49,802 nt of DNA from Chthonomonadaceae bacterium (GTDB lineage: Bacteria > Armatimonadota > Chthonomonadetes > Chthonomonadales > Chthonomonadaceae): contig DAIDKH010000030.1 of NCBI GenBank assembly GCA_027450145.1, positions 1 to 49,802 on the forward strand. The letters are read 5' to 3'. The notes under the pieces are model-generated. The model was not told the origin of the DNA. It was given only the letters and a program-made list of their open reading frames with translations, and did no database searches. The position numbers and the translations under genes were made by a program. Positions 25,089 to 33,520 of the stretch are shown here, piece after piece; within the stretch, counting starts at the first letter, position 1; every line of letters starts with the position of its first letter.

Positions 25089-25978
25089 TATTGGTTGAGG
25101 TGCTCATCGAAGAATTTAGCCGCCATAGCTTCAAAGATACCGGGATGATTTCCGTCTAAAAATCCGTGAGGAGCGGCCATAACTTCCAGCATGGTGGCGT
25201 CATTCAACTTGTGTGCATTTAGACCGCTTGCCAATCTCACCGACTGGCTCACCGGTATCAACTCATCCGCGGACCCATGAATAATTAGAAACGGGGCGGC
25301 ATTTGCCGAAACATACGTGATCGGTGAGCTGGATTTGTAAACATCGGGAATACTGGTTCTGCTCCCGTGTAAAAACATGCTCAATAGGGACAATCCACCT
25401 TGGGCTATACCCCCATCGCTAGGTGTTGCCATAAAATCTGTTGGGCCATAGAAGTCCACTACGGCCTGCACCCGGCTGCTGAATTTGGATAGCGGCATCG
25501 CCTTGTCACGCGTACCGCATAGAACCAGCATTGCAACGAGATAACCTCCCGCCGAATCGCCTAATGCCCCGAACCTGGCAGGATCAATGTCATAGCCTGC
25601 TGCATTTGCTCTCAAATACCTCACGGCTAGCTGTGCGTCATCAAGTTCTGCAGGATAATGCCACTTGGGAAGCATGCGATAGTTAATCGAGGCGGCCACA
25701 TAACCGTGGCTCGCGAGCTGACGTGCAAATCCTGTGTAAAACGCCTTGTTACCGGATATCCATGCGCCTCCATGGATCAAAACAATGCAGGCGTGTTTAA
25801 CCGCGCCGTTAGTTGGTGAGTAGATGTCCATGGTCTCTTTAACGCCACCTAAATTGCCATAGACAATGTTTGAGAAGGTTTTGATGGCAGCCTGGCGTTG
25901 GGGTGGCTGGGCATTTATTCCTGTTGACAGTATTTGCAGGCACATTAGAGTTAAACTAACAAGTCTGATCTTTTTCAT
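25088..25978 (-). CDS. Exported alpha/beta-hydrolase (esterase), paralog 1
   Basis: 296 residues with a signal peptide ending near GINA. The fold is that of BD-FAE/acetyl-esterase-like hydrolases: oxyanion motif HGGAW (69-73), nucleophile elbow GDSAGG (Ser142), acid Asp238 in HGSADEL, and His271 in APHGF. It probably removes acyl groups, for example acetyl, from polysaccharides or releases small esters outside the cytoplasm; the substrate is inferred only. GGAG lies seven bases before the ATG. It is a close paralog of the next gene upstream (25978 against 27017 starts), 151 bases apart. Confidence 0.85.
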   Translation of the reverse strand: MKKIRLVSLTLMCLQILSTGINAQPPQRQAAIKTFSNIVYGNLGGVKETMDIYSPTNGAVKHACIVLIHGGAWISGNKAFYTGFARQLASHGYVAASINYRMLPKWHYPAELDDAQLAVRYLRANAAGYDIDPARFGALGDSAGGYLVAMLVLCGTRDKAMPLSKFSSRVQAVVDFYGPTDFMATPSDGGIAQGGLSLLSMFLHGSRTSIPDVYKSSSPITYVSANAAPFLIIHGSADELIPVSQSVRLASGLNAHKLNDATMLEVMAAPHGFLDGNHPGIFEAMAAKFFDEHLNQ

Positions 25979-26129
25979 TTACGGTCTCCAGAGTATGGAT
26001 CAGTTCACAATCCAACAATTAGGGAGCAGTCATTGGCAGCAATGTACTACCATTTCGGCGATACCGTGGTTAGCAGTACCGGAACACGGAAGGTGCGTCC
26101 AAAGTTATTGCACTGCGTACAGTATGAAG

Positions 26130-27017
26130 CTAAGGTTTTAGATGCTCATCGAAAAATCGAGCAGCCATTGCCTCAAAGATACCCGGATGCTGGCTGTTAA
26201 GAAAGCCATGTGGTGCGCCCGCGACTGCTAGCAAGGTGACGTTATCTTTATCTGTGAAGAGTGCCTTAGCCAGCCGGACAGACTGGTCGAATGGCACCAG
26301 TTGATCCGAGGAACCATGAACTATGAGGAATGGTGCGGCATGGGGCGTGACATAAGTTATTGGTGAGCTGGATTTATAAAGCGATGGATCTTGGGTCTCA
26401 GTGGCATGTAGGAAGGCATGTACGATCGCAATTCCCTCCTTTGGGAGGCCGGGGGAGTTCGGGTTGATGGTGAAATCAGTGGGGCCATAGAGGTCGAAAA
26501 CCGCCTGCACCCTGCTGCTGAAGTTGGAAAGAGGGAGTGATTTGTCTCTTGTTCCACGTAAGCCGAGCATTGCCACTAGGTACCCACCTGCGGAGTCACC
26601 TACGGCGCCAAACTCGCGCGTATTGATGTGGTACTGCGCCGCATGTGCTCGAAGGAAACGGACTGCCAGTTGCGTGTCATCCAGTGCGGCAGGGTATGGC
26701 CACTTCGGAAGCATTCGATAGTTAATCGATGCGGCTACATACCCGTGGTTTGCTAGCTCTGTTGCGAACGTAGAATAGTACGATTTGTCGCCGAAGAACC
26801 ACCCCCCGCCATGTACTAGAACTACACAAGGATAGGATGCCGAATCTGCTTTGGGCATATAAATGTCCATTGCTTCCGACTGCCCCCCTGGTGTTCCGTA
26901 CACCACGTTCGCAAAGGTGGGTACCGTCGTTACAGGTTGCTGGGCCGATGCATATTGGCCTACGAACGGAAGCATAGCGATGGAAACAAGTCCTATGGCA
27001 ATGGTGCGTAATCTCAC
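26130..27017 (-). CDS. Exported alpha/beta-hydrolase (esterase), paralog 2
   Basis: About 295 residues from GTG 27017. The frame extends to an ATG at 27050, but GGAG stands seven bases before this GTG, as in the paralog, and the GTG start gives a clean signal peptide (RLRTIAIGLVSIAMLPFVG, cleavage after ASA). Same catalytic set: HGGGW, GDSAGG, HGSSDQL and APHGF; long shared blocks (HGYVAASINYRMLPKW, YKSSSPITYV) show a tandem duplication. The gene is divergent from the DprE2-like gene. Confidence 0.85.
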   Translation of the reverse strand: MRLRTIAIGLVSIAMLPFVGQYASAQQPVTTVPTFANVVYGTPGGQSEAMDIYMPKADSASYPCVVLVHGGGWFFGDKSYYSTFATELANHGYVAASINYRMLPKWPYPAALDDTQLAVRFLRAHAAQYHINTREFGAVGDSAGGYLVAMLGLRGTRDKSLPLSNFSSRVQAVFDLYGPTDFTINPNSPGLPKEGIAIVHAFLHATETQDPSLYKSSSPITYVTPHAAPFLIVHGSSDQLVPFDQSVRLAKALFTDKDNVTLLAVAGAPHGFLNSQHPGIFEAMAARFFDEHLKP

Positions 27018-27110
27018 GTTGGTTCTCCAGACGTTTTCAAATAAGGCCATTCAAGTTCTATGTTCTACAGTGATGCTGTCGTAACCTGCTCCAACGGTTT
27101 TTTCGTGTTT

Positions 27111-27134
27111 TTGGCAGGCTAAAATAACTGCCAA
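27111..27134. promoter_or_regulatory. Dyad in the divergent promoter region (esterase / DprE2-like)
   Basis: TTGGCAG and CTGCCAA form a perfect 7-base inverted repeat with a 10-base AT-rich spacer, midway between two divergent genes. Its geometry suits a repressor or activator site; no regulator can be named. Confidence 0.35.
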
Positions 27135-27196
27135 TTCCTGCCCTCGTACAGTCGGGTACACTAGTTATTAAAAGCCGATTAACGAGGGTCATAGGA

Positions 27197-27955
27197 ATGT
27201 CGATTAGCTGGCAGCGAGCAATTGTCGTGGGGGCTTCATCCGGCATAGGTGAATCGCTTGCCAGGAAGCTGGCGCAGGCAGGCTGCCAGGTTGCTCTGGT
27301 TGCTCGCCGTGAACAAGAGTTGCAGCGTATTAGCATGTCGATAAGCTCGTCGTCAGGTGGTACGCCCAAACCTCTTACATACGTTCACGACGTTAACGAT
27401 ACAGATGCCGCCGAACTTCTGCTGCAACAAATTGCTTACGACTTGGGTGGTCTTGATCTGTTAATTTATTCCGCCGGCGTTATGCCTATGGATGCCGAGA
27501 ACAGTTACAACACTGCTGCGGATGTCGCTGCGATTGCCGTAAACGTTAGCGGTGCCGTTGCCTGGTGCAATGCCGCCGCACAGCGGTTTGCCAAGCAGGG
27601 CGCCGGTACCATTGTGGGCATTTCTTCTGTAGCAGGTGATCGTGGTCGACGTGGGTTCCCCGTGTATTCTGCCTCGAAGGCGTTTCTTGATACCTATCTT
27701 GAGGGTATTCGTAACAAGGTTGGTCGATATGGCGTGAAGGTTGTCACGGTTAAGCCAGGCCCTGTGGATACTCCGCTAGTAAAAGATCTTAATAAAAACA
27801 AGCTTCCAATGTTAATTACGAGTGAGCAGGCCGCAGATCATATTCTGCGCGGCATCAGGCGCGACAGTGTGTTGTATGTTCCGGGACGATGGCGCCTGGT
27901 CATGTGGCTGATAAGGCATGTGCCATCGTTCCTGTTTAAAAGGTTAAATGTATGA
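27197..27955 (+). CDS. dprE2: DprE2-like SDR (decaprenylphosphoryl-2-ketoribose reductase type)
   Basis: 252 residues, short-chain dehydrogenase with NAD(P) site VVGASSGIGES, ISSVAGDRGRRG and the catalytic YSASK. The block SSVAGDRGRRGxPVYxAxKAxLDxxLEGxR followed by VKPGPVDTPL is close to DprE2, which reduces the 2-keto intermediate to decaprenyl-phospho-arabinose. The assignment rests on this plus the neighbour: its TGA overlaps the ATG of a DprE1-like oxidase (ATGA), the same functional pair as in mycobacteria. GAGGG stands eight bases before the ATG. The C-terminal WRLVMWLIRHVPSFLFKRL is a hydrophobic helix suited to membrane contact with a lipid-linked substrate. Confidence 0.78.
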   Translation: MSISWQRAIVVGASSGIGESLARKLAQAGCQVALVARREQELQRISMSISSSSGGTPKPLTYVHDVNDTDAAELLLQQIAYDLGGLDLLIYSAGVMPMDAENSYNTAADVAAIAVNVSGAVAWCNAAAQRFAKQGAGTIVGISSVAGDRGRRGFPVYSASKAFLDTYLEGIRNKVGRYGVKVVTVKPGPVDTPLVKDLNKNKLPMLITSEQAADHILRGIRRDSVLYVPGRWRLVMWLIRHVPSFLFKRLNV

Positions 27956-29430
27956 ACAGTCAAAATGGTTTAAAGTTACCACTCAGCAGACTCGAAAAGG
28001 TTCAGTCATGGGGTATGAACCGCGAGGTACTTGGGTACGTGTACCGCCCATCCACAGTAGCAGGATTACAGGAGGTTATTGCAACCGCAAGAAATGCCGG
28101 TCGCAGTGTCGGGATACGCGGCGGAGGATGCAGCTACGGCGACGCGTCCCTGAACTCAGAAAATGTTGTACTCGATATTACGCGAATGAACCGGATCCTC
28201 GCGTGGGATCCTGCGACCGGCATTATTGAAATTGAACCCGGGGTAACCTTGCAACGCCTTTGGCAGTACGTCATTGGAGATGGTTGGTGGCCTCCGGTCG
28301 TATCTGGCACCATGTTCGTCACAATGGGAGGTGCGGTGGGCATGAACTACCACGGGAAGAACAACTACAAAATGGGCCCCGTGGGCGAGCACGTGCTGGA
28401 GTTCGATCTGCTTCTTGCGGACGGAACGGTAATCAATTGTTCGCGCGAGCATCGACCAGATATATTCTTTGCAGCAATAGGCGGATTTGGAATGCTCGGA
28501 TGTTTTACGCGCATCGTAATGAAGATGAAGCGCGTTTACAGCGGCCTATTAGAGGTGGATGCATTTGCAACAAGGTCGTTTGCCGAAATTGCGCGAGTAT
28601 TTGAAGAGCGTATGGCTGACGATGACTACCTTGTCGGTTGGATCGACTGCATGGCCGGAAGCCAAAATAGTGGTCGCGGGCTTGTACACGCTGCCCGGTA
28701 CCTGCGTGCGGACGAGGACCCCAATGCTCCTCAGACTCTGCAGGTGGCCTATCAGGGTCTCCCTGAGACAATGTTCGGGTTGATACCCAAGTCCATTATG
28801 TGGCGGTTTCTTAAACCGTTCTCTAACGATCCTGGTATGCGCCTAATCAACTGGGCCAGGTTCTTATTGGGGTCCACGCTTGGTAACTATAAAACTGTAA
28901 GGCAGTCGCATGCTGCGTTTGCGTTCCTGCTGGACTATGTGCCTAACTGGAAATTGGTATACCGGCCAGGGGGATTGATCCAGTATCAGAGCTTTATACC
29001 TGCGGAACATGCTGCGGCCTGTTTCGATGAACAGATGGCGATTTGCCGTAAGTTTCGAGTGTATCCCTGGTTGGGCGTTTTTAAGCGCCATCGCACGGAT
29101 AATTTTCTGATGACCCATGCAGTGGACGGGTATTCTCTTGCCCTCGATTTTCCTGTTCGAAAACGTTATGAAAGTCGTCTGAATCAGGCGGTTGAGGAGA
29201 TGAACAGAGTTGTACTTGAAAGTGGCGGGCGTTTCTATTTCGCCAAGGACAGCACTCTAACACGTCAGGATGCTCTCACATACCTGGGAAGTGATGCAGT
29301 ATTGAAGTTCCAGCGGCTAAAGGCGGAACTGGATCCTAACAACCTTTGGCAAACAGATCTCTCCCGAAGGCTATTTGGCGACTGGGACATTAACACTCCC
29401 CACCCAAGGCCCCTTCAGGAGGCTCGATGA
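27952..29430 (+). CDS. dprE1: DprE1-like FAD oxidase (polyprenylphosphoryl-ribose 2'-oxidase type)
   Basis: 492 residues. N-terminal FAD-binding domain: IRGGGCSYGDASLN (55-68), then GTMFVTMGGAVGMNYHGKN with His134 and Lys136 equivalent by my alignment to active-site His132 and Lys134 of M. tuberculosis DprE1. The C-terminal part aligns well: GLIQYQSFIP, WLGVFK, FYFAKDST (Lys432, equivalent to Lys418), DPNNLWQTDLSRRL. The cysteine attacked by benzothiazinones (Cys387) falls on Ala397 (GYSLALDF). Together with the DprE2-like gene it would turn polyprenyl-phospho-ribose into the arabinose epimer. It overlaps genes on both sides by four bases. A related sugar-lactone oxidase is the alternative, but less likely in this context. 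Confidence 0.82.
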   Translation: MNSQNGLKLPLSRLEKVQSWGMNREVLGYVYRPSTVAGLQEVIATARNAGRSVGIRGGGCSYGDASLNSENVVLDITRMNRILAWDPATGIIEIEPGVTLQRLWQYVIGDGWWPPVVSGTMFVTMGGAVGMNYHGKNNYKMGPVGEHVLEFDLLLADGTVINCSREHRPDIFFAAIGGFGMLGCFTRIVMKMKRVYSGLLEVDAFATRSFAEIARVFEERMADDDYLVGWIDCMAGSQNSGRGLVHAARYLRADEDPNAPQTLQVAYQGLPETMFGLIPKSIMWRFLKPFSNDPGMRLINWARFLLGSTLGNYKTVRQSHAAFAFLLDYVPNWKLVYRPGGLIQYQSFIPAEHAAACFDEQMAICRKFRVYPWLGVFKRHRTDNFLMTHAVDGYSLALDFPVRKRYESRLNQAVEEMNRVVLESGGRFYFAKDSTLTRQDALTYLGSDAVLKFQRLKAELDPNNLWQTDLSRRLFGDWDINTPHPRPLQEAR

Positions 29431-30314
29431 GGCTGGCAGCGGCTCTTATTGAGGCTATGCGCCCGCGGCAGGTCACGAAGAATCTCTTTGTACTGGCAGC
29501 CCTTCTCTTCGCGGATCGGTTCCTGCACGTTAATGACTTGTTGAGGGCAGCATCTGCATTCATCCTATTTTGCGCTGCAAGTAGCGCGATCTACATGCTT
29601 AACGACATTCTCGATGCAGACAACGACAGAATGCATCCAACTAAGTGCCGTAGGCCAATTGCATCCGGAAGGCTTTCAGTAGCGGCAGCCTCCGCTGCCT
29701 CGTTTCTTCTCGGTTTAGTTTCAGTGGGTGGGGCATTCATGCTAGGGAACGGGTTTGCAGCATGTGTGGTAACTTACCTTGCCTTACAAGCCTTCTATTG
29801 CCTTAAATTGAAGCACATTGTGCTGATTGATGTGTTCACAATTGCTGCTGGATTTGTCCTTCGCACGGTTGGCGGGGCAGTTGCCATTAACGTTCCCTTC
29901 TCGCATTGGCTAATTCTCTGCTCATTGCTGCTTGCGTTATTTTTGGGCTTTGGCAAGCGGCGGCAGGAAATTGCGATGCTTGGAACCGACGCAGTGCAGC
30001 ATCGTGGTACGTTGGAAGACTACAGCATTCAATTTCTCGATCAGCTGATCCTTGTGTTGGTTACTTCAACGTTGGTGTGTTACGCGGTTTACACGATTCA
30101 GTCGCAAACGGCCAGACTGCATCCAGCCCTGTGGGTTACCGTTCCTGTTGTACTGTTTGGGCTATTTCGATACCTATACCTGGTGTATCAAAAGGGCTGG
30201 GGTGGAGCTCCTGAGGAAGCGATCATAAAAGACCGTGCTTTGCAGGTAGTGTTGTTGACGTGGGTACTGGTGGTGATATGCGCCTTTCGAATAACAGGTC
30301 TCGCACATCATTAG
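29427..30314 (+). CDS. UbiA-family prenyltransferase, polyprenyl-phosphate phosphoribosyltransferase type
   Basis: 295 residues, about eight or nine membrane helices. The first Asp-rich motif NDILDADNDRMHPTK (59-73) followed by RRPIASG, and the second region YCLKLKHIVLIDVFTIAAG with FVLRTVGGA, are as in Rv3806c, which joins decaprenyl phosphate to phosphoribose from PRPP. This is the entry step of the pathway whose later steps are the DprE1- and DprE2-like proteins, and its ATG overlaps the DprE1 stop (ATGA). The intermediate phosphatase (Rv3807c type) is not in the window. It is the last gene of the coupled trio. Confidence 0.82.
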   Translation: MRLAAALIEAMRPRQVTKNLFVLAALLFADRFLHVNDLLRAASAFILFCAASSAIYMLNDILDADNDRMHPTKCRRPIASGRLSVAAASAASFLLGLVSVGGAFMLGNGFAACVVTYLALQAFYCLKLKHIVLIDVFTIAAGFVLRTVGGAVAINVPFSHWLILCSLLLALFLGFGKRRQEIAMLGTDAVQHRGTLEDYSIQFLDQLILVLVTSTLVCYAVYTIQSQTARLHPALWVTVPVVLFGLFRYLYLVYQKGWGGAPEEAIIKDRALQVVLLTWVLVVICAFRITGLAHH

Positions 30315-30475
30315 GCCGTACTCTAAGGTACAATTACAAATATGTTGCGGGTACACATTGTAGCAATTCCTGTCATTTACTGTTAAGGTTCTCAAGCACT
30401 TTGCCATAATGTTGTTAGAATGACATTTAGAGTACGAAAGATGCCCATTCTGGGTGCGTAACCTAAGGAGAATGC

Positions 30476-31726
30476 ATGGCGACCGGTAATCTCGCTGTTT
30501 CAATTAAAGGCGTTGGTAAGTCCTACCGAATTGCCCACAATCAGGTAAGCCACTTCACCCTCGCGGAAGCTGTTGTTCATAGAATTCTGCATCCGCGCAG
30601 CAACGTGTCGCGTGAGACATTTTGGGCACTACGCGATGTTAGCTTCGATGTAAGCGAGGGCGAGGTTGTGGGTATTGTCGGTCGCAACGGCGCTGGAAAA
30701 TCCACCCTCCTTAAGGTACTTAGCCGCATCACTCCGCCTTCAGAGGGTGAAGTTAAGCTTTACGGGCATGTTGGTAGTTTGCTGGAAGTGGGCACAGGCT
30801 TTCATCCGGAGTTAACCGGCCGTGAAAATATCTTCCTGAACGGCGCGATTCTAGGTATGCGCCGTGCGGAGATCCAGAAACAGTTCGATGCAATTGTGGA
30901 TTTTGCCGGTGTCGAGAAGTTTATCGACACGCCATGCAAACGATACTCTAGCGGCATGTATGTACGGCTTGCCTTTGCGGTGGCCGCACATCTACGAAGC
31001 GAAATTATGATCGTAGATGAAGTCCTGGCCGTTGGCGACGCAGAATTCCAGAAGAAGTGCCTTGGCAAGATGCATGACGTTGCGAGCAGTGGGCGCACGG
31101 TCCTATTTGTGAGCCACCATATGCAGGCAGTTAGACTTCTGTGCACACGAGGTGTTGTACTCCGGCGTGGCGGTATAACCTACGATGGCGAGGTACAGGG
31201 CGCCATTAACGCCTACCTTGCTAGTTTTGCCTCTGAAGAGATCGCGGATATCAATCCCGACCTTCGTCCTGGTTCAGGCGAATTCCGCTTTGCTCGTGTC
31301 TGGTGTGACCAAGGCGTGTATGGACCGGCAGATGAAAAGGTGATTCGCTTTACGATCAAGCACAAGAAGAACCGTATTGGCCGAATGTTTATTCGCGCGC
31401 ACATTTTTGACGAAATGGGGTTTGAGGTTGTGCGCTGTGACGGTCGGTTGACTGGCGGATGGTTTGAAGACAGTGAGGAGATAGATGGCGCCCTTATTTT
31501 GCGCACACCTTGGTTGAAGCCCGGAGACTATCGAGTTGAGTTTATGCTGGGTTCTGCTGGCGTAATTGACAAGTTTGAAAACGCGACGTTTATTCATGTG
31601 TCGCCGGTTATACCGTATCCTTTCTCAGCACCGGAGAACGAGGCGATTGGCGGCGTTACATTCGCAGATTTTGAATGGGATGCGTCGACGCTGGTTGATC
31701 ACGAGGGGCGGGCAGTAGCGGTTTAA
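30476..31726 (+). CDS. ABC transporter ATPase of polysaccharide/teichoic acid export (Wzt/TagH type)
   Basis: 416 residues. ATPase domain: Walker A GRNGAGKST (69-77), Q-loop region GSLLEVGTGFHPELTGREN, signature YSSGMYVRLAFAVAAH, Walker B IMIVDEVLAVGD and the switch SHHM. From about residue 260 an added beta-sandwich domain (RFARVWCDQG to FIHVSPVIPYPF) resembles the glycan-binding C-terminal domain of Wzt, which reads the end of the polymer to be exported. The partner permease (Wzm/TagG type) is not in the window. AAGGAG lies seven bases before the ATG. A 161-base gap separates it from the UbiA-type gene, so it may have its own promoter. Confidence 0.9.
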   Translation: MATGNLAVSIKGVGKSYRIAHNQVSHFTLAEAVVHRILHPRSNVSRETFWALRDVSFDVSEGEVVGIVGRNGAGKSTLLKVLSRITPPSEGEVKLYGHVGSLLEVGTGFHPELTGRENIFLNGAILGMRRAEIQKQFDAIVDFAGVEKFIDTPCKRYSSGMYVRLAFAVAAHLRSEIMIVDEVLAVGDAEFQKKCLGKMHDVASSGRTVLFVSHHMQAVRLLCTRGVVLRRGGITYDGEVQGAINAYLASFASEEIADINPDLRPGSGEFRFARVWCDQGVYGPADEKVIRFTIKHKKNRIGRMFIRAHIFDEMGFEVVRCDGRLTGGWFEDSEEIDGALILRTPWLKPGDYRVEFMLGSAGVIDKFENATFIHVSPVIPYPFSAPENEAIGGVTFADFEWDASTLVDHEGRAVAV

Positions 31727-31790
31727 TCTAATCTACGCCGCAATTAATCCGTAGATGGGTGGCACCTCGGTTGTATATGGAGGATCGAGC

Positions 31791-32864
31791 TTGACTCTAC
31801 GAACCGCAGTTACCTGTGGTACGAACTTTGGTGGCGGCGGCTTAGGCCAGCATCTTAAGCTTGTGGTTGAAAACGAGGATCGGGCCAATCCTGGCAACGT
31901 AACGTGTTATTGCTCCCGTAGCAATGGTGACGCACGTTGTATCGAGGTCCACGATAAGTCGCGTTTTTGGCAACAAGCAGGCAAAGTGGCACGGTATTCT
32001 GCAGGGTGGCGGAGCTTCTTGGCATGTGATCGCTTCGACAGAGTAACATCGCTCGAAATAGGAAAGTTCAATCGAGTCATAGGCTTTGTCGGCCAATGCG
32101 AGCAAACTTTAACAAGAGCGCGGCAACTAGGCGCCTCCCATCTAGCGCTTCACGCCGTGAATAGTCACGTCGACAATGTTCGGCATCTTCATTCTCTTGC
32201 TCGAAAACGTACACCCTTGGAAAGTCCCTGGCTGAACGCGGCCCAAGCTGCGAAAACCCGGAATGAGTACCGGTGCGCCGACGAGATTGTAGTTGCCTCA
32301 GAGTATACACGCCAGACGTTTTTGGAACGCGGTTTTAACCCAGATTGCCTCAGTCGGATCTGGTTGATACCTGACTCGCGTTTTACTTCCACTGCAGAGA
32401 CTACCACACGATCTACGTTCAACATAGTGTACGTAGGCGCTGTTACGGTTGCAAAGGGTGTGCCTGTGTTAATTGAGGCGTTCGCTAATTTGCCCAACCC
32501 AGATTTTCGCCTCACACTCGTTGGTGGCTATACGTCACCGGGAATGCGCCGTTTCATTGCCGAGCATTTGGCAAAGGACAGTCGCATTTCATTAGCCCCA
32601 GGCGACCCACTTCCACATCTTTTGGAAGCCGACGTGTATGTTCATCCTAGTTGGGAAGATGGATGGGCGTATGCGGCCGCCGAGGCTCTAGCATGCAGCG
32701 TACCAGGAATAGTGACCGAAGATACAGGTATGAAAGAGCTTATTGAGGAAGGTGTTAACGGCTATGTAGTTCCAACTGGTCAGTGGCAACCCATAGTAGA
32801 TCGATTGAAATATATCGCCAATAATCCTCTGCGGGGCTTTACTCCTCCGCAGTATCCCGAATAA
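31791..32864 (+). CDS. Glycosyltransferase, GT4 family
   Basis: About 357 residues from TTG 31791, seven bases after GGAGG; the frame also offers an ATG at 31755, without a ribosome binding site. The donor-binding half is clear: IVYVGAVTVAKGVPVLIEAF, RLTLVGGYTSPGM, and YVHPSWEDGWAYAAAEALAC, the GT4 family's E-x7-E area. The front half contains FGGGGLGQHL and ASEYTRQTFLERGF. It follows the Wzt-like gene after 64 bases and probably helps to build the exported glycan. The sugar is unknown. Confidence 0.85.
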   Translation: MTLRTAVTCGTNFGGGGLGQHLKLVVENEDRANPGNVTCYCSRSNGDARCIEVHDKSRFWQQAGKVARYSAGWRSFLACDRFDRVTSLEIGKFNRVIGFVGQCEQTLTRARQLGASHLALHAVNSHVDNVRHLHSLARKRTPLESPWLNAAQAAKTRNEYRCADEIVVASEYTRQTFLERGFNPDCLSRIWLIPDSRFTSTAETTTRSTFNIVYVGAVTVAKGVPVLIEAFANLPNPDFRLTLVGGYTSPGMRRFIAEHLAKDSRISLAPGDPLPHLLEADVYVHPSWEDGWAYAAAEALACSVPGIVTEDTGMKELIEEGVNGYVVPTGQWQPIVDRLKYIANNPLRGFTPPQYPE

Positions 32865-33442
32865 CACACAGTAATTGAATGCTTGAGTGACGTAGCAGTG
32901 TTTAGATTTCCGAAGTGTGAGACGGATGAGATCAGACGAAATCTACCAGATAACTTTTGGTTAGTCCACGGCCTATTACCGAAAATTGGGTAGTCAGGCT
33001 TAGTTTTTAATAGTAATTGTAAACGTTAAAAGCGGATGTGCTATCCTACACAACGCCTTATTCACTCTACGGTGCCCACTTCACCGACGGTTGTTATTCA
33101 CCCGCCGTGGGAGAGTCCGTTACCGGATTCACCGTGACCGAAACTTCTCCGATGCGGTGTCGCAGATTTCATGAGACACGCTGTGTCCGAGGTCTCGTGC
33201 GCTCAGCGCGAGATATTAGTGCTCACAATACGTCACTATGTATAATGTGTAGCAGTTGCCGGATAAATCTCGATCATTACACGACTAGTTGGACCCTGCG
33301 GATTCTTTCGCGCAAATGGCACTGCGCCCCGCGAGGCTGAACTCATCGTACATAAGGGTCACAATCACTTACCCTCGTGGTGATTTTCCTGGTAATGGGC
33401 GACTACGTCAGGCGCATTGGGAGGTGCGAACGCTACCTGCAC
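32865..33442. other. Long intergenic stretch, no gene seen
   Basis: Nothing here has both a ribosome binding site and protein-like content; the 100-residue frame at 33038-33340 is Cys/Ser/Arg-rich with no recognisable motif. A TATAAT occurs at 33241-33246 without a fitting -35. I see no tRNA, riboswitch consensus or strong terminator after the glycosyltransferase gene. Confidence 0.5.
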
Positions 33443-33471
33443 TTGCCAAAATGATGCCATTCGGCTATAAT
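33443..33471 (+). promoter_or_regulatory. Sigma-70-type promoter
   Basis: TTGCCA (33443-33448), 17 bases, TATAAT (33466-33471). One mismatch to consensus in the -35 and none in the -10; it points at the gene starting at 33521, with a leader of about 45 bases. Confidence 0.75.
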
Positions 33472-33490
33472 CAAGCCTAAATTTCGGCTA

Positions 33491-33509
33491 AAGAGCCAGG
33501 TTGGCTCTT
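33491..33509 (+). promoter_or_regulatory. Leader hairpin next to the ribosome binding site
   Basis: AAGAGCCA and TGGCTCTT pair perfectly around GGT. The stem ends just before GAAGGGA, so it may modulate access of ribosomes or stabilise the short leader. Confidence 0.5.
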
Positions 33510-33520
33510 GAAGGGAACGT

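Noticed and set aside
28260-28604. Second gene within the DprE1-like gene
   Set aside because: Overlapping frames here are arginine-rich shadows of the main frame.
33241-33246. TATAAT as a promoter
   Set aside because: No -35 element at a fitting distance; the promoter at 33443-33471 is far better.
33038-33340. 100-residue frame in the gap before the zinc-ribbon gene
   Set aside because: Composition (many Cys, Ser, Arg) and lack of a ribosome binding site or motif suggest chance.
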